From: Podospora pseudocomata
Lineage: Eukaryota > Ascomycota > Sordariomycetes > Sordariales > Podosporaceae
Assembly: GCF_035222375.1 (NCBI RefSeq)
Contig: NC_085887.1
Location: 657,501 to 721,500, forward strand
DNA length: 64,000 bases
Direction of reading: 5' to 3'
Positions 47,246-58,237 of this stretch are shown here, piece by piece. Under the pieces are notes generated by a model. That model saw nothing but the letters and a program-made list of their open reading frames with translations, was not told where the DNA came from and did not search any database. How positions within the stretch are numbered: the first letter of the stretch is position 1; each line of letters starts with the position of its first letter. The position numbers and the translations under genes are program-made.

Positions 47246-47777
47246 TGTTATTTCTTATCTTACAGATAGCTCGGCTACAGCTACTTATTAATGTCGATCC
47301 ATTGGTATCCGTTTGCTTGGGCCCAAGACGCGCAAAAGCTTTCAACAATGCACTCATGGTCAATTCCATGGTTCCTCTTGTGTGGTGTTGGAGTTGGCGT
47401 TCTGATGTGGCCAGGAACAAAGGAGTTCTGTACAAAATGCCGAAATGGGGTTGACCCGAGCCAACTCGCCAATGGCTTTGTTGACCGGTTGCAGGATTTG
47501 AACAGCACGGCAGTCCTTGTCGGCACTGGCATGAACACCGCATTGTATGAACACCGAATTGTATGGAAAGGGAAAATGCAAACAATCCACACTCTAAACC
47601 TCACAGGAGGGTCGTGACGTCGATGCATGCATCACCTCTTTGTCTGCAGAGTACATACACATCGAGGCTCGAATCTGAACCCCGAGACCGACCTCTCTAG
47701 TTTTTCGCTTTCCCGGTGCTTGCGCTTCCATACCTTTTTATCGTTCCGCTAGTAGCACCACTTTTTCATCCGTCAAG
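47246..47777. other. Intergenic, no clear gene
   Basis: 530 bp between two plus-strand genes. A 108-codon frame at 47291-47617 has one hydrophobic stretch but no family signature, so I do not call it a gene. Confidence 0.45.
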
Positions 47778-49498
47778 ATGTCCCCGTATCGTGCGTGCTA
47801 CGACAATTCCTTTCGTCCGCCGTCGCCCTCCTCAGGGCCGACCGATGATGAGGACTATGAAGCCTACCTGCAGGCTTCTCCTTACAACAACAGATCGTAT
47901 ATTTCGAACAAAAAATCAGTGTCTGGAGGGAAAACAACGAGTACGACGTACAGAAGCCCTCCGCTGGATACCTATGAGTTTGAAAGACAGCCCTATCCTA
48001 CACCAAGGACCCAGGCCCGAGAAAGTCCCTCGACGTCCGACTCGGATGAATCAACCCCCTCGGATTCAGAGTATGATTCCAGACGGGGGAGTTACTCTCG
48101 AGACTGGGACTCGGACCCGCCCGACAACCGCTTTGAGGAAGCCAAGCGCCTTGTCTTCTCCGTGCTTCTCTGGGTACCAGACACTGCCCTCAGTGTACTG
48201 CAGTATTTATGGGAGCTTCCATTACGGGTACTCCGCGCGATCCGTCCTTGGGCCCTGTACCCCCTCCTATTTGCCTTATCAGGTGTATTGATCTATGCGA
48301 CTTTGAGGCCCACGATTCCTTATATCTATCGAGAGATCATGGAGGATCTTTTGACCTCGGTCCCCTACGGCAGGACACGAGATAAGCTCTGGGCTTCCCA
48401 CGAACCCGGCGTTTTCGACAACGTGGTGGCTTTTCTATGGGGAAGCAGGGCTGAATCGGAGAAGGACAGAGGGCCGGAATACCTGAAGAGGGTGGAAAGC
48501 CTGCAAGGGGGCTTTGTAGCCACGGCCCAAATCTGCAAGCAAGTATTGGTGGAAAGTGAAGAGATGTACCACTCTCACGATTCTTTCAAAGAACTGTGGC
48601 GTTTGGTGTACGACTCGGATTGGGAGAGAGGCAAGATGGCTGGCGAGGAGTTGTGGGCAGTCTGGAAAAGGATGGCTTTAGAGACAAAGGCGTAAGTTAA
48701 AAGTCTCTTGGGAACCTTGTTGCTGTCATAGAACAGGAGCTGACCAGTGCGGGTTCTAGATTGATTGGTGACTTCCAGAAACGAATACGGCTTTTACACA
48801 CAAAGATAAAAGAAGAGGACTTGAAACTCGTGGACTTGGCCCACCAGTTGAAGCAGCTGAAAGCTCTGAGGCCTTCTGAGGAGGAGCTGGCGGCCGGGAA
48901 GAAATCTACATCGCCAAAGATCCTCCGCTCCAGACCTCGAGGCACAGCTTTACCGACCGCGAAAGTCGATAGTGAGGAGACAAAGAAGGAGACGGTGGAG
49001 CTCGACGAGCTAGGAAGACGCCGGTTGCGGGATTTGGTAGTAACGAATCTGGACAGGACGCGATCATGGATTTCGGCCGCGAGGGTCGATCTTGATATTT
49101 TGATGAGAGAACTGGAAGTCCTTCTAAGGGGGCTGGAAAAGGCCACCTCCATCGTCTTCCATATATACCCGGAGAGGTATTATCACGACAGGGTGGAGTT
49201 GGCTATATGGAACAGGCTTCTCACGAAGGCGCGCGAATCTGGCCTGAGTGACAAATCCGCAGAAGACCTCAAAGAACTGCCCAAACACATATTGAGTGCA
49301 CAGGAATGTATATGGGTAATGGTCACCACGCTGGGGAAGTCTTCGGAGGAGATTGAGCTGCTGACGAACGCTCTTACTTCGACGACTCGTAGATTGGCAC
49401 CTAGGTGGACTGTTGATGAAGTTGTGGGCGTGTACGCGAACATCTCCCAAGAACTGGAAGAAAGTGCAGACTTGTTGGGGCTTTCAACCTTGCCATAG
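47778..49498 (+). CDS. Unknown membrane and coiled-coil protein
   Basis: Exons are 47778-48691 and 48760-49498, giving 550 aa. The 68-bp intron has a GTAAGT donor, a CTGAC branch site and a TAG acceptor. The N-terminal ~120 residues are disordered and Ser/Asp/Tyr-rich. A hydrophobic, partly amphipathic region follows (LVFSVLLWVPDTALSVLQYL, then ALYPLLFALSGVLIYATL), with one clear membrane helix near residues 165-185. The second half is largely helical, with a coiled coil (KRIRLLHTKIKEEDLKLVDL) and Arg/Lys/Glu-rich helices to the end. I do not recognise the family. A nuclear-envelope or organelle membrane protein is one possibility, with no direct support. Confidence 0.75.
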
Positions 49499-51504
49499 TC
49501 AAGATGGTATAGGTACAAGGGTATATTAAATTTGCTTCGTTCTCGACTTGCCCATTCTATTCTGGTGTTTGGATTCTACCTGTGCCTGTGTCCGGTCGCC
49601 TTGAGTGCGCTGGAAGTTGACTCGTTCGTGTCGTCGAGATTGGCTATCTTGTTGCGTCGTGGTTGGCTTGTTCCTGGCTCGAGAAGGAAGGCCATATCGA
49701 AGGCATTCAACGGTGGTACCTAATTTCGTGTAGAGATTGTTAGCATTGTTTCTTTTTCTTTATCGGTCAAGCAGGACACATGGAAAGAGGACAAACAATT
49801 CTAAAGGCCTTCCGAAATTCCTTTCTGGGGTCACAAACCAGGAAAAGAACAAGGTTTGACCGATGAATAGGTACGCCATAAAGATGGCCAGCCTACACCC
49901 AGCATTTGCCAGCCAGCCGGGACCATGTCCTGTCTGACGAAAGTATCTGAAGAGTTCCCAGGTCATTGACAAAGGGTAATCGGGTGTGCTCCAAGAGGCC
50001 GATACACGGCTCCGAGCGCCTGGAAGCCCTAGCCACTCTGAGCACCCTGTCTGGTTGCCCCTTCCTCCCCTGGGACATGCCACCCCAGACATAAAGGATC
50101 AAAAGCAGGACCTCCTTCCAATAATCAGAAAGGCAGTGCCGGTGGCTCAATGGTCAGGGCGCAGACTCCTTATTATGCTACCTGAGCACTGACGTCGCTA
50201 ACACATTCTACCTGAACAGGGTTCGAATCATGGAGGCCAGCATTCTTCTCACTTACCTCGCAGTATTCTTAGGAGTGGTGTTTGGGTGGCTGGGGCTGGG
50301 AAAGACTTGCTAAATATTTAGGATTCTCGATTAAGGGGCCACGTCTTTGGGGTATCACCTTGAACGTAGGTTCTCATCTCCTCACATCTTGTCCTTCTGC
50401 ATCTGGTGGTTGAGCAATCGGCACCCGGTCTCTCCTTTTTTCTCCCAATCCTTTTGTTACTAGGTTGTTTAGTTAAGGCTTGTCATGATTACGTGCACGG
50501 GCTAGACAAGATTTCACAGGATAGCTGCTGTCTTTTCATCGGACTAGAGATATCTCAACAAGGCGTTGGACACGGGCATGGATGAAGCCCACAATCAAAG
50601 CTGTGGTGGGTGATATTTGGACTTCACCTGGAGTTTGGAGTTGCTTCCTGTATTTTTCAGGGCGAAAAAGAAAGGCACTGGTTAAATGCACCTACTCTTG
50701 GCCTTTATGTTTGTCTTGTAGAGTTTTTATCTGATTGCTTTAGCTATTAGATAGACGTAGGGACAAACTTAAGCAACCGTGAAACTGGACACATGTTGAG
50801 GCTCTTCGGTGTTACACAAATCATGGATGTGTGGTGGCTATGGATTCCATTTAATTACCAGGCTGAAGGTCAGCGCATGATGTTTTGGTGTGCCTTGGGC
50901 TTTGCCAACACCTGATTTCAAGCGGGCTGTGCCACAGGTCATATGAACCCTGGGATCGTGGGACTGCATCACTGTTCTCTCCCAGTCATTTTCCGGTTGG
51001 AGGCCAACCACGCTGCAAGCCACCACAAGCGGCCGACAGCGTCATTTACACGCCAACTTTATATTCGCCTTGTACATCCATTCTTCAATGTCTGTTTTGG
51101 TCACAGGTCAAGCGGTGGAATCTACGTTCTTCACTTCAGCCTTTCCCACACAATGTATTGGATACCAAGTACCCTCACCTCCTATGGGCGAACATGTGTT
51201 GTCTGCGTCATGAATATGCTGCGGCCTTGCGCCTATATAATACTTCGGTGAGACTTTCACCTGACAAGGTGACCAGATCCCATTGCGAGGCAATAAAATG
51301 ACATGGCTCAATCCGCATTTGAGAAAGAATGCCAGGCTTGCTGAGTGATGAGGTGAGTGAGGGCTATATAGTACAAACCGATCGCACTTCAACTCCCCAC
51401 CTTCGAACCGCAATTTTTTTGAATCTGCCTTTCAATTTTGGATTTACGCAACCTACTTTACATCAAGGACAAGCAAACTATCCACTCGTACAGACAAAGT
51501 TGAA
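49499..51504. other. Gene-poor stretch of 2 kb
   Basis: No domain-bearing frame is seen. It contains a tRNA-like remnant near 50143-50250 and otherwise fairly AT-rich sequence. Confidence 0.5.
50143..50250 (+). other. Degenerate tRNA-like sequence
   Basis: An A-box-like TGGCTCAATGGTCAGGGCG is followed about 70 bp later by a perfect B-box core GGTTCGAATC. Arms AGTGCCGG and CCAGCATT could pair with one mismatch, but the T-stem and anticodon stem do not form. It looks like a tRNA pseudogene or the head of a tRNA-derived SINE rather than a working tRNA. Confidence 0.35.
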
Positions 51505-51837
51505 ATGTGCATCAAATGGATCGACTACTACCGTTGCGGGCACGAGTTGGCGACAGATTACCAAAACTGCTCCCGCCGTCATCTATACATTGAGGAGAGA
51601 ATTGGATATGTATCATCCCGCGGTTGCGACCTCTGTTCCCGCCCGGGCTCAATCATTACTACAAGACGAACAACAGTGAGGAGATGGAGTTTCGGCTCCT
51701 CGGATGATCTCCTCAGTCCGAGCTTGTTGGCGTCACGGCCGGCGAGAATCGAACGCAGCTACACGACAAGCCGCCGCAGCAACTGGTATGAGGGCGGGCA
51801 TTATCATCGCAATCGCTACCACATAAGCAATCATTAG
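51505..51837 (+). CDS. Small cysteine-containing hypothetical protein
   Basis: An intronless frame of 110 aa. The start MCIKWIDYYRCGHE, then NCSRRH and CDLCSRPG, gives spaced Cys/His residues that could hold one zinc ion. A basic Arg/Ser-rich tail follows. Fungi have many short proteins with this MC-x-(Y)-x-CGH start, usually of unknown role. No introns or neighbours help to define it. It may be a real gene of a lineage-variable family. Confidence 0.45.
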   Translation: MCIKWIDYYRCGHELATDYQNCSRRHLYIEERIGYVSSRGCDLCSRPGSIITTRRTTVRRWSFGSSDDLLSPSLLASRPARIERSYTTSRRSNWYEGGHYHRNRYHISNH

Positions 51838-52714
51838 GAGTTCTGTTTTTGTAGTCTCTTGGGCGAGTGTGGAGATACTTCGTTGAATTTGCAATGTCTT
51901 ATCGGGGATGGGTTTTTTGACTTTTTTGGGGCATTGAACTTTTCATTTGTTGATTTATTTGCAGGAAGAGCTTTGTTACGTCTTGATCGGGGTGAATACT
52001 TTGCATTACGCTGCTTCTGAATTATCATCATGCGTGTTGAACTCTCGGCTATCCTTAGAATGCTCAATAGATTAGATTTACTTGCACCAGATGTGATGAG
52101 AAGCAATGTGACGTTGTGCCAGTCGAAGATCCACATCTGTTGCACTCTCATTTAGATCGACAGATGTATTTGAAGCGGTTGACATAGGGGAGACGCAAGA
52201 GTTTTTAGACCTTGATTTGTGCCAGATGCTACGTTGTGGAACGAATTTGTGGCGTTTAGGCCTTGCGTAAAAATCGGAAGTTTCAGCGGCATAGTGCTAT
52301 AAACCAAACTCAACCGCGGCCACTAAGGGTCACCACCCAGGGCTGGAGGAGTCACCAGGCATCTGCTAAATTTCCTGTTGGTCAGACAGGTCCTTGGACT
52401 CCACCACCTGCAACGGACAACAATCTGAACACTTCAAATCCGCAAGAAAAGATCGAAACAACTGTGTGATCCATGTCAGCGGAAACCTCCCCGAGGCAAG
52501 TATTCATAACTTGTTCTGTTATACAATATCGGGACCTGACTAAAGAAGACCGCCGCAGGAAGCGCGAGCACCACCGAATTATTCCCCGTTCCCCTACAAG
52601 CCTCAGACCGAACACTTTCTTGAGGGAACGTGGAGCGGCCACCAAGACATCGGAATTGGCCCCCTACCAATTGCTATTACCAGAACATGCTTCGGAGGAA
52701 GGCTATCGCCGGTC
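51838..52714. other. Intergenic, no clear gene
   Basis: The left part (51838-52260) is AT-rich. Short frames on both strands have no domain. A 94-codon frame at 52473 could be a leader to the kinase-like gene, but nothing supports it. Confidence 0.4.
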
Positions 52715-53607
52715 ATGGAGGTCGAGTTTCCCGCGGCCGTGTTTGGCAACAACATGACGGCTATTCTCAAGCTCTTCGATCCCCGACACCCCCCGACGTT
52801 TCATGTGGGACAGAGAGGGCTTCTTCGACCCCATGGACCCCATGACCAATTCGCATGGGAAGATTTTGTACGAAAGGACAAACTAAAGCCGTTCCTCGAC
52901 GAAATTACGGCAGTAGAGAACAAGGCCTGTGGTCCGCATGGTATGAGCTTGGCGACGAAGAACCGCAATCAAACGAGGCATTGGGTAGATACGAAGCAGA
53001 CCTGTATCGCACAACATTGGAGGAGTTCGACAGCGAGACACGGGCATATGGAAAGCTCAGGGATCTGCAAGGGGAATGCATTCCAAGCCTTTATGCCCAC
53101 GTTTTCATCCAGGCGCAAACAGCTGATCCAGCCCTGGCTGGACGACCCGAGTTCAGCATTTTCGGTATTTTAATGGAACCCATCCGAGGCTTCATCCCAG
53201 AAAAACTCCCAGATCTTCCTGCCTCCGACGCACCGCCCAAGGAGCTCTGGAAGACGATTGTTCAAGATGCTGTCTACCCAGCAAACGAGATCAATAAGCG
53301 AGGTGTGGCCATGCTTGACTGTAGAGCTGGCAACGCCTTGGTAAAACACGACACGCATCGTGTTGTGATTCACGATTTTGCCCAGTGCCAATTCCGCAAC
53401 GAGGTAGAAGCCATGTATGCAGAGCAGAAGGCAGAGGCCGAGAAGGGCGACGAAGGGGAAGACAACGGGGGGAAAGCTCATGAGTGGGAACCGAGCGATG
53501 GTCTTGCCCCGCAACTACGGAGAACACGTCCGCTTCCATGGGAATCAATTTGCCATCGGAATGCCTCTCACAAGCAAGTTGCTGAGAAAGGGCTGGCGTC
53601 GATCTAG
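52715..53607 (+). pseudogene. Kinase-like-fold protein, frame-broken
   Basis: Two overlapping frames form one protein-kinase-like fold typical of fungal lineage-specific kinase-like proteins. The first holds a beta-strand lobe (TAILKLFDPRHPP, then WEDFVRKDKLKPFLDEITA). The second holds LWSAWYELGDEE, TRAYGKLRDLQG, GILMEPIRGF, the catalytic-loop-like LDCRAGNALV and the DFG-like IHDFAQ. A single-base frame switch near 52913-52920 separates them, with no plausible intron. The C-terminal part is acidic and lacks the usual end. It looks like a broken or lightly decayed gene, or a sequencing indel. Whether relatives phosphorylate anything is unknown. Confidence 0.55.
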
Positions 53608-54010
53608 AGCATAACATCTGCTACCTTTGCCTGGATGAAGAGGTGGATATCTCTTAGTCTTTCCGGACAGATTTGCGATAGTTTTCTTCACCGCCTCATG
53701 TCAGGTACTGTTGGTTAATGAAGTGGCGAAATCAGCTGTGCTGTTGCTGACTGGAGTTGGCCTGAAAAAGGTGGCCCTCGCAGACTGTTGGCAGAAGATC
53801 TTTGCAGGACCAACCGTTCAGTGTGTGAGGTCTGATACGACAAGCTTCACCCCACCCCCTAAGCATCTCCAGGCAGAACTTACAGCCAAGCCAACCTGCT
53901 TATTATCAGCGGCAGTATAGCAAAGGACTATTTAACATACACTCAGAACCGATAAATCTCTGCACTCACACACTCTCGCTACTAACCAGACACTGAAGAC
54001 TGTATCCATA
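53608..54010. other. Intergenic, promoter of the AAA gene
   Basis: About 400 bp with no recognisable gene. The sequence just before 54011 (ACTCTCGCTACTAACCAGACACTG) is a typical leader. Confidence 0.5.
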
Positions 54011-55869
54011 ATGGCTCAATCAAGGGAGTTAGCAGACCCATCAGCGGTGGTCAATCGCTATCGCGCGTTCGATAGATGGCAAGTAGCCGATCTCCCACCT
54101 TCCTTTTCGCGAAAATTCCTAACGAGAACCATCACAGGACCAAGGCTGGTAGTTCCACCCGCAAAGACGTCTTCCTCCACACGCACCAAATTATCAAAGA
54201 AATCCATCCCGACCACCATGTCACCAGAGCGAGACCAGGAGGCGAGATGGACCTGCTAGGCTATGCAGCCGCAGGTCACGCAACCGCCGTTCAGGACAAC
54301 TACAACCCCCCCGGGACCAATGACGTGCCAGTCCACAACGTCCCCGGCTTCTACCTTGACGCTGTCCGCGCCTACAAAGCCAGCCCCAAGCCCTTTGACC
54401 GACCAGGAGGAACCCTGATTGACAAGATCTATTTCGGCCGCTGGCTCTACACCTGGCAAGACTTGACCTTCATCCTCTACAAATGCGTCGTCCAAAACAC
54501 CGACTGTGGCAACGATCTCATGCATTACCTCCTCGCTCCCAATGACGCAGACAAGGTAGATGAGCTTGGCCACCACCTCGACACCGACAGGCTTCTTCTC
54601 GCAGCAGGCGACTGGTCATGCACTCTCCACAACGAGATATACGTCTACGATAACGGCGACTGGATCAAGGACCCCCTTCTGTGGCAGAGCGTGCAGGGTG
54701 CCTCTTGGGACGATGTGATTTTAGAGCCAGCCATGAAAGACGCCTTGATGAGAGACGTTATTGGTTTCTTCGACACGAGAGATGTCTACCAAGACCTCGG
54801 GCTCATGTGGAAGAGGGGCATCATCCTCCACGGCCTTCCTGGTAACGGAAAGACCGCCTCCATCAAGGCGCTGATCAACTCCCTCGAGGCCAGAGGCAAA
54901 GAAGACGGCTCTAAGAGAATTCCAAGCCTGTACGTCAAAGCCTTTGACAGCTCCATGGGCGGAAAGTGGTCCATCCGGTACATTTTCGAGCACGCCAGGA
55001 AGATGGCCCCCTGCGTTCTCATCTTTGAGGATTTGGACTCGTTGGTGTTGGATGAGTACAGGAGCTACTTCCTGAACGAGGTTGATGGACTCGAGTCCAA
55101 CGAGGGCATCCTCATGATTGGAAGTACGAACCATTTGTCCAAACTCGATCCTGCAATTGCCAAGAGACCTAGCCGCTTCGACAGGAAGTACCACTTCAAG
55201 CTGCCCAACGAGGAGACGAGGAAGAGATATGCAGAGTACTGGAGGAAGAAGCTGGAGAGCAAGCCGATCGTGGCAGACAAGTTTGAGGAAGAAATTACCT
55301 ATCTTATCGCCCAGTTGACGGACGGATTCAGCTTCGCCTACATCAGAGAGCTGTTCGTGTCGTCGCTTCTGGCGCTTGTGCGCGGCTTCAATCCTGACGT
55401 TGTGGAGGAGGATCCCAGGGAAGACGATGCTGGTGATGAGAGCTCCTCGACCGCCGGTGACGGCGTAATTGTTGAGAAACCCGCAATCGTGGGAGAGGGC
55501 AATGCCGGGGTGGAAAATACCGAGGAGCAGGAGAAGACTGGCGAAAAGACTAAAAAGTTCAAGCCCAAGCGGGTGTTCCCTGTGCTGGATATTCCCGAGT
55601 ATCTCCAGGACAACCTGCTGCTTAAGATCATCATATCCCAAGCAAAGATCCTTTTTGAGGAGATGGACCGTGACGATGATGAACAGAAAGAGAAGGAAGG
55701 GGACGGTGATGGTGCCATTCGGAGGATCCGAGTGAAGCGTGGTTTGCCGGCGCCACGGATGCAACTGGTAAGCGGGACCACCGCTGCTAGCCCTCCTGCT
55801 GATTCCGCTTCTGCTAATTCCGCTCCTGATGATTCCGCTCCTGATGACACGGATCTCTTGAGGATGTAA
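54011..55869 (+). CDS. BCS1-like AAA ATPase with one frame switch
   Basis: A frame from the Met at 54011 (YRAFDRWQVADLPPSFSRKF...GPRLVVPPAK) passes near 54161-54167, by one base, into the frame that runs to 55869 (DVFLHTHQIIKEIHPDHH...). The join reads smoothly, so one base seems missing. A start at 54247 would avoid the switch but lose the N-terminus. The product would be about 618 aa. The AAA core has Walker A GLPGNGKT (54832-54855), Walker B CVLIFEDLDS (about 55011-55040), GSTNHLSKLDPA and an arginine-finger-like RPSRFDR. A Glu/Lys-rich insert and an Ala/Ser/Asp repeat tail follow. Unlike mitochondrial Bcs1 there is no membrane helix. Fungi have many such soluble BCS1-like ATPases of unknown role. 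Confidence 0.8.
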
Positions 55870-55942
55870 AGAGCGATGGTGTTGTGAGCAATCAATCTGA
55901 ATATACGCATGCTATCAGTCTGTCAAGTTAGAAAATGAGATA

Positions 55943-55983
55943 ACGTATTTGATAAGCGAGCGGATCGGACAAGCGAGTGGATC
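55943..55983 (+). repeat. Terminal inverted repeat of pogo copy B
   Basis: It reads ACGTATTTGATAAGCGAGCG and continues with a second AAGCGAG unit. It is the inverse of the copy A end at 5973-6013 with a few changes, and carries the same internal tandem unit. Confidence 0.75.
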
Positions 55984-56959
55984 AATTTCTACTACCCTAT
56001 TACAACCATCCTCAATTGCAAAACAGCAATACTATTAACCTACTATAATTACATCAGAAACAGCTTAATCAGACTCTTCTACAACCTCCTGGCGCGTACG
56101 GATATTATGGCCAGGCTTGCCGCACACACCACAGCACCGAAGCTTTATACGACCCCCCCCTACACCACCACCATCCTGCTCCTTTCCTTGCGCTACCTCT
56201 CCACCCACAGCCTTCTGGTCCAGTAGATCCTGTGAATCTTGCAAAGTAAGTGATCCTCCAAGCTGCACACGTGTTCTTTTGGCTCTCCGGCGCTTGCTTA
56301 AGGCTTCGTTAGCCTTACGGAGTGAAGCATTCTCTGCACGAAGGAGAGCCACCTGGTACATTACAGCCGTTGTACTCTTAGCAAGCTGGTCCACCGCAGC
56401 CAACATCGAAGTCGGGGAGCTATTTTGATGGTTGGCAATGCGAGTCTTGATGAGCGTTGATTGTGAGTTGGCTTCTCGGGGGTTTTGTGGTGTTTGGAAC
56501 ACCCAAGGTTGTGGAGTGCCGGGCCGTGAGGTCGGGGGTGTTGGCATACGAAGCTTTACATCCAGCTTAGAAAGCACCCTTTCTGGATCGTACGGTATAA
56601 GGCCAGCACCCGCAAAACCACCCTGTATATTCTTCTCCGTTATAGAGGCGAAAAAGGCCTCACGGAAGGCATAGAAGAACTCGACCTTGCTTACGTGGTT
56701 GATATGTATGCGCATCAAGTCGACCGTACGCCTGTTTTAGTGGCCCAAAGCAGCCAACATCGAGTGGCTGGAGGAGGTGGGAGGAGTGTGGAGGCATGCA
56801 GAGCGTGATAATATTGTTCCGCTGGCAGTGGCGCTCGAATCCGGTCGAGTGGTGGCTTTCGTGGCCGTCGAGGATTAATAACCGGTATTTGCCCTTTGTA
56901 CGGGACGCTGTATGATAGTCGAAGTGCTTGATCCAATCTAGGCCTACCGTATTGGTAGT
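55943..56959 (-). mobile_element. Fot1/pogo transposon, truncated copy B
   Basis: The left end at 55943 is an inverted repeat preceded by TA (55941-55942) and matches the end of copy A at 6013. On the minus strand lies the catalytic and C-terminal part of a DDE transposase: NTVGLDWIKHFDYHT, LILDGHESHHS, CMPPHSSHLLQPLDVGCFGP with two catalytic Asp residues, then NIQGGFAGAGLIPYDPERVL and a C-terminal zinc-knuckle-like CGVCGKPGHN. The frame is broken once between the QAYGR and RIHINH segments by a small deletion. The first Asp and the N-terminus are missing, because a lone LTR (56960-57465) abuts the gene and no transposase sequence follows it. The copy is dead. Confidence 0.85.
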
Positions 56960-57465
56960 TGTTACGCCCCAAGCGTAATACCCCTGTACAGGAACCACTG
57001 GGTGGTACTCGAAGTGCTGGACACCTCGGCCAATCATTGGGCCAGGGATAAAAAGACCCATAAGCCCCCATACGACAATCAGGAGGTGCTCAGTCTGATC
57101 AGTGGCCAAGACCACTGAGCACACTGAGCACATCGATCATGAAAGGTTGCTCATTCTGCTCAGCCGCCAAGACCACTGAGCACACTGAGCAAGGTACAAA
57201 GATACCTCAGAAACATATGTAGATAGCTTCACATAAATAGGGGGGAGTGCCCAGCGCTCCCCATGTCGAGGAATCTGATTCCTCATGCAAGCAATCAAGT
57301 TCATTTGTCTACAATCTACTCTCAGTAGCTCTTTGTTAGAACGACCTGTTGTTGACAGTGAACCCCATGTCTGAGACGCTTGTCACAACCTTCGATCATC
57401 CTGTCATATTCACCTCCGGCGTACTGCCTTGCAGTCTGTATCCACTCCCGGTGCAGGTTGTAACA
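56960..57465 (+). repeat. Lone LTR, same family as 5152-5596
   Basis: A 506-bp LTR with ends TGTTAC...GTAACA. It is nearly colinear with the 3' LTR at 5152-5596, with mostly transition differences. It is 61 bp longer because the segment with the CAGTGG/CCACTG dyad and the CACTGAGCACACTGAGCA motif is present twice. No internal retroelement sequence adjoins it. The five bases before (GTAGT) and after (TCACG) do not match, so no target duplication is visible. Confidence 0.9.
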
Positions 57466-58237
57466 TCACGGCGGTGATCATGCTAGTTTGCTTAGGTGCA
57501 GGTGCCTGCGCCCCACGTTTCGAATCTGGCTAGTGGGGTTGCTCCGAGGTGGTTGTTTATTTCTGGCTGCAGGCTACAGGCTGGTATTACTCTTCTCTTT
57601 TACTTCTTTAGATCAAAATCCTACGAATACAGCCATCACTTACTGGTGCCTTTGCCCTGCGTGATACGCTGCCCTCACAGGGGTGATGGTAATGGCCAGG
57701 AGTATGATTCCCTTGATATGGAGTTTGTTTTATCAAACTTTAGGAAGATCGGCCCAAGCGAACAAGCGGTTCAGTCGTTAGGCGGGCAGATTACTGTTTG
57801 GCTTGAGTCGTCATAACCCCTGGGGGGGCGCACCCCTGAATGACACCTGAGTTTATGCGTAGGTACATTAAACCGTGATGCCTTGACTTTGACACAGCAC
57901 TAGTATCGCAACACAGCTAGAAATGAAAACCATCGTTCCCGTTCGTATCGTGGCAGAGTCGATGGCATTGAAGAAGTGGATTGGCTGAATCCTCTTTGTG
58001 GAGTCATTGACTCCAGTCTATGACGACAGCTAACATTCGTCATAGCATCATCACAGCCGATGCCAACCAACAGAAAGCCACCACAGAATTAACTATACAC
58101 AAAGGCCAAATGGGTCAACCAGTTAGAAATGGACTATTTCATCGCCCAAGACGAACGCTCCCGTCAAGAACGGAAGGAAGAAGACACCGAAGAAACACAA
58201 AAGACCATCACCACCGCCAACAACACCACGCCTCAAG
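57466..58237. other. Flank of the lone LTR, no recognised gene
   Basis: 770 bp. A 106-codon frame at 57496-57816 is not recognised. The expected other half of pogo copy B is absent here, suggesting a rearrangement or deletion. The right part is the promoter of the hydrolase. Confidence 0.45.

Noticed and set aside
50143-50250. Working tRNA gene
   Set aside because: The anticodon stem and T-stem do not pair, so it is listed only as a remnant.
54721-55764. A 347-codon open frame on the minus strand
   Set aside because: It lies wholly antisense to the AAA ATPase core and mirrors its codons. No domain is recognisable.
57496-57816. 106-codon frame beside the lone LTR
   Set aside because: It is not recognisable, lies in rearranged repeat surroundings and has no supporting signal.
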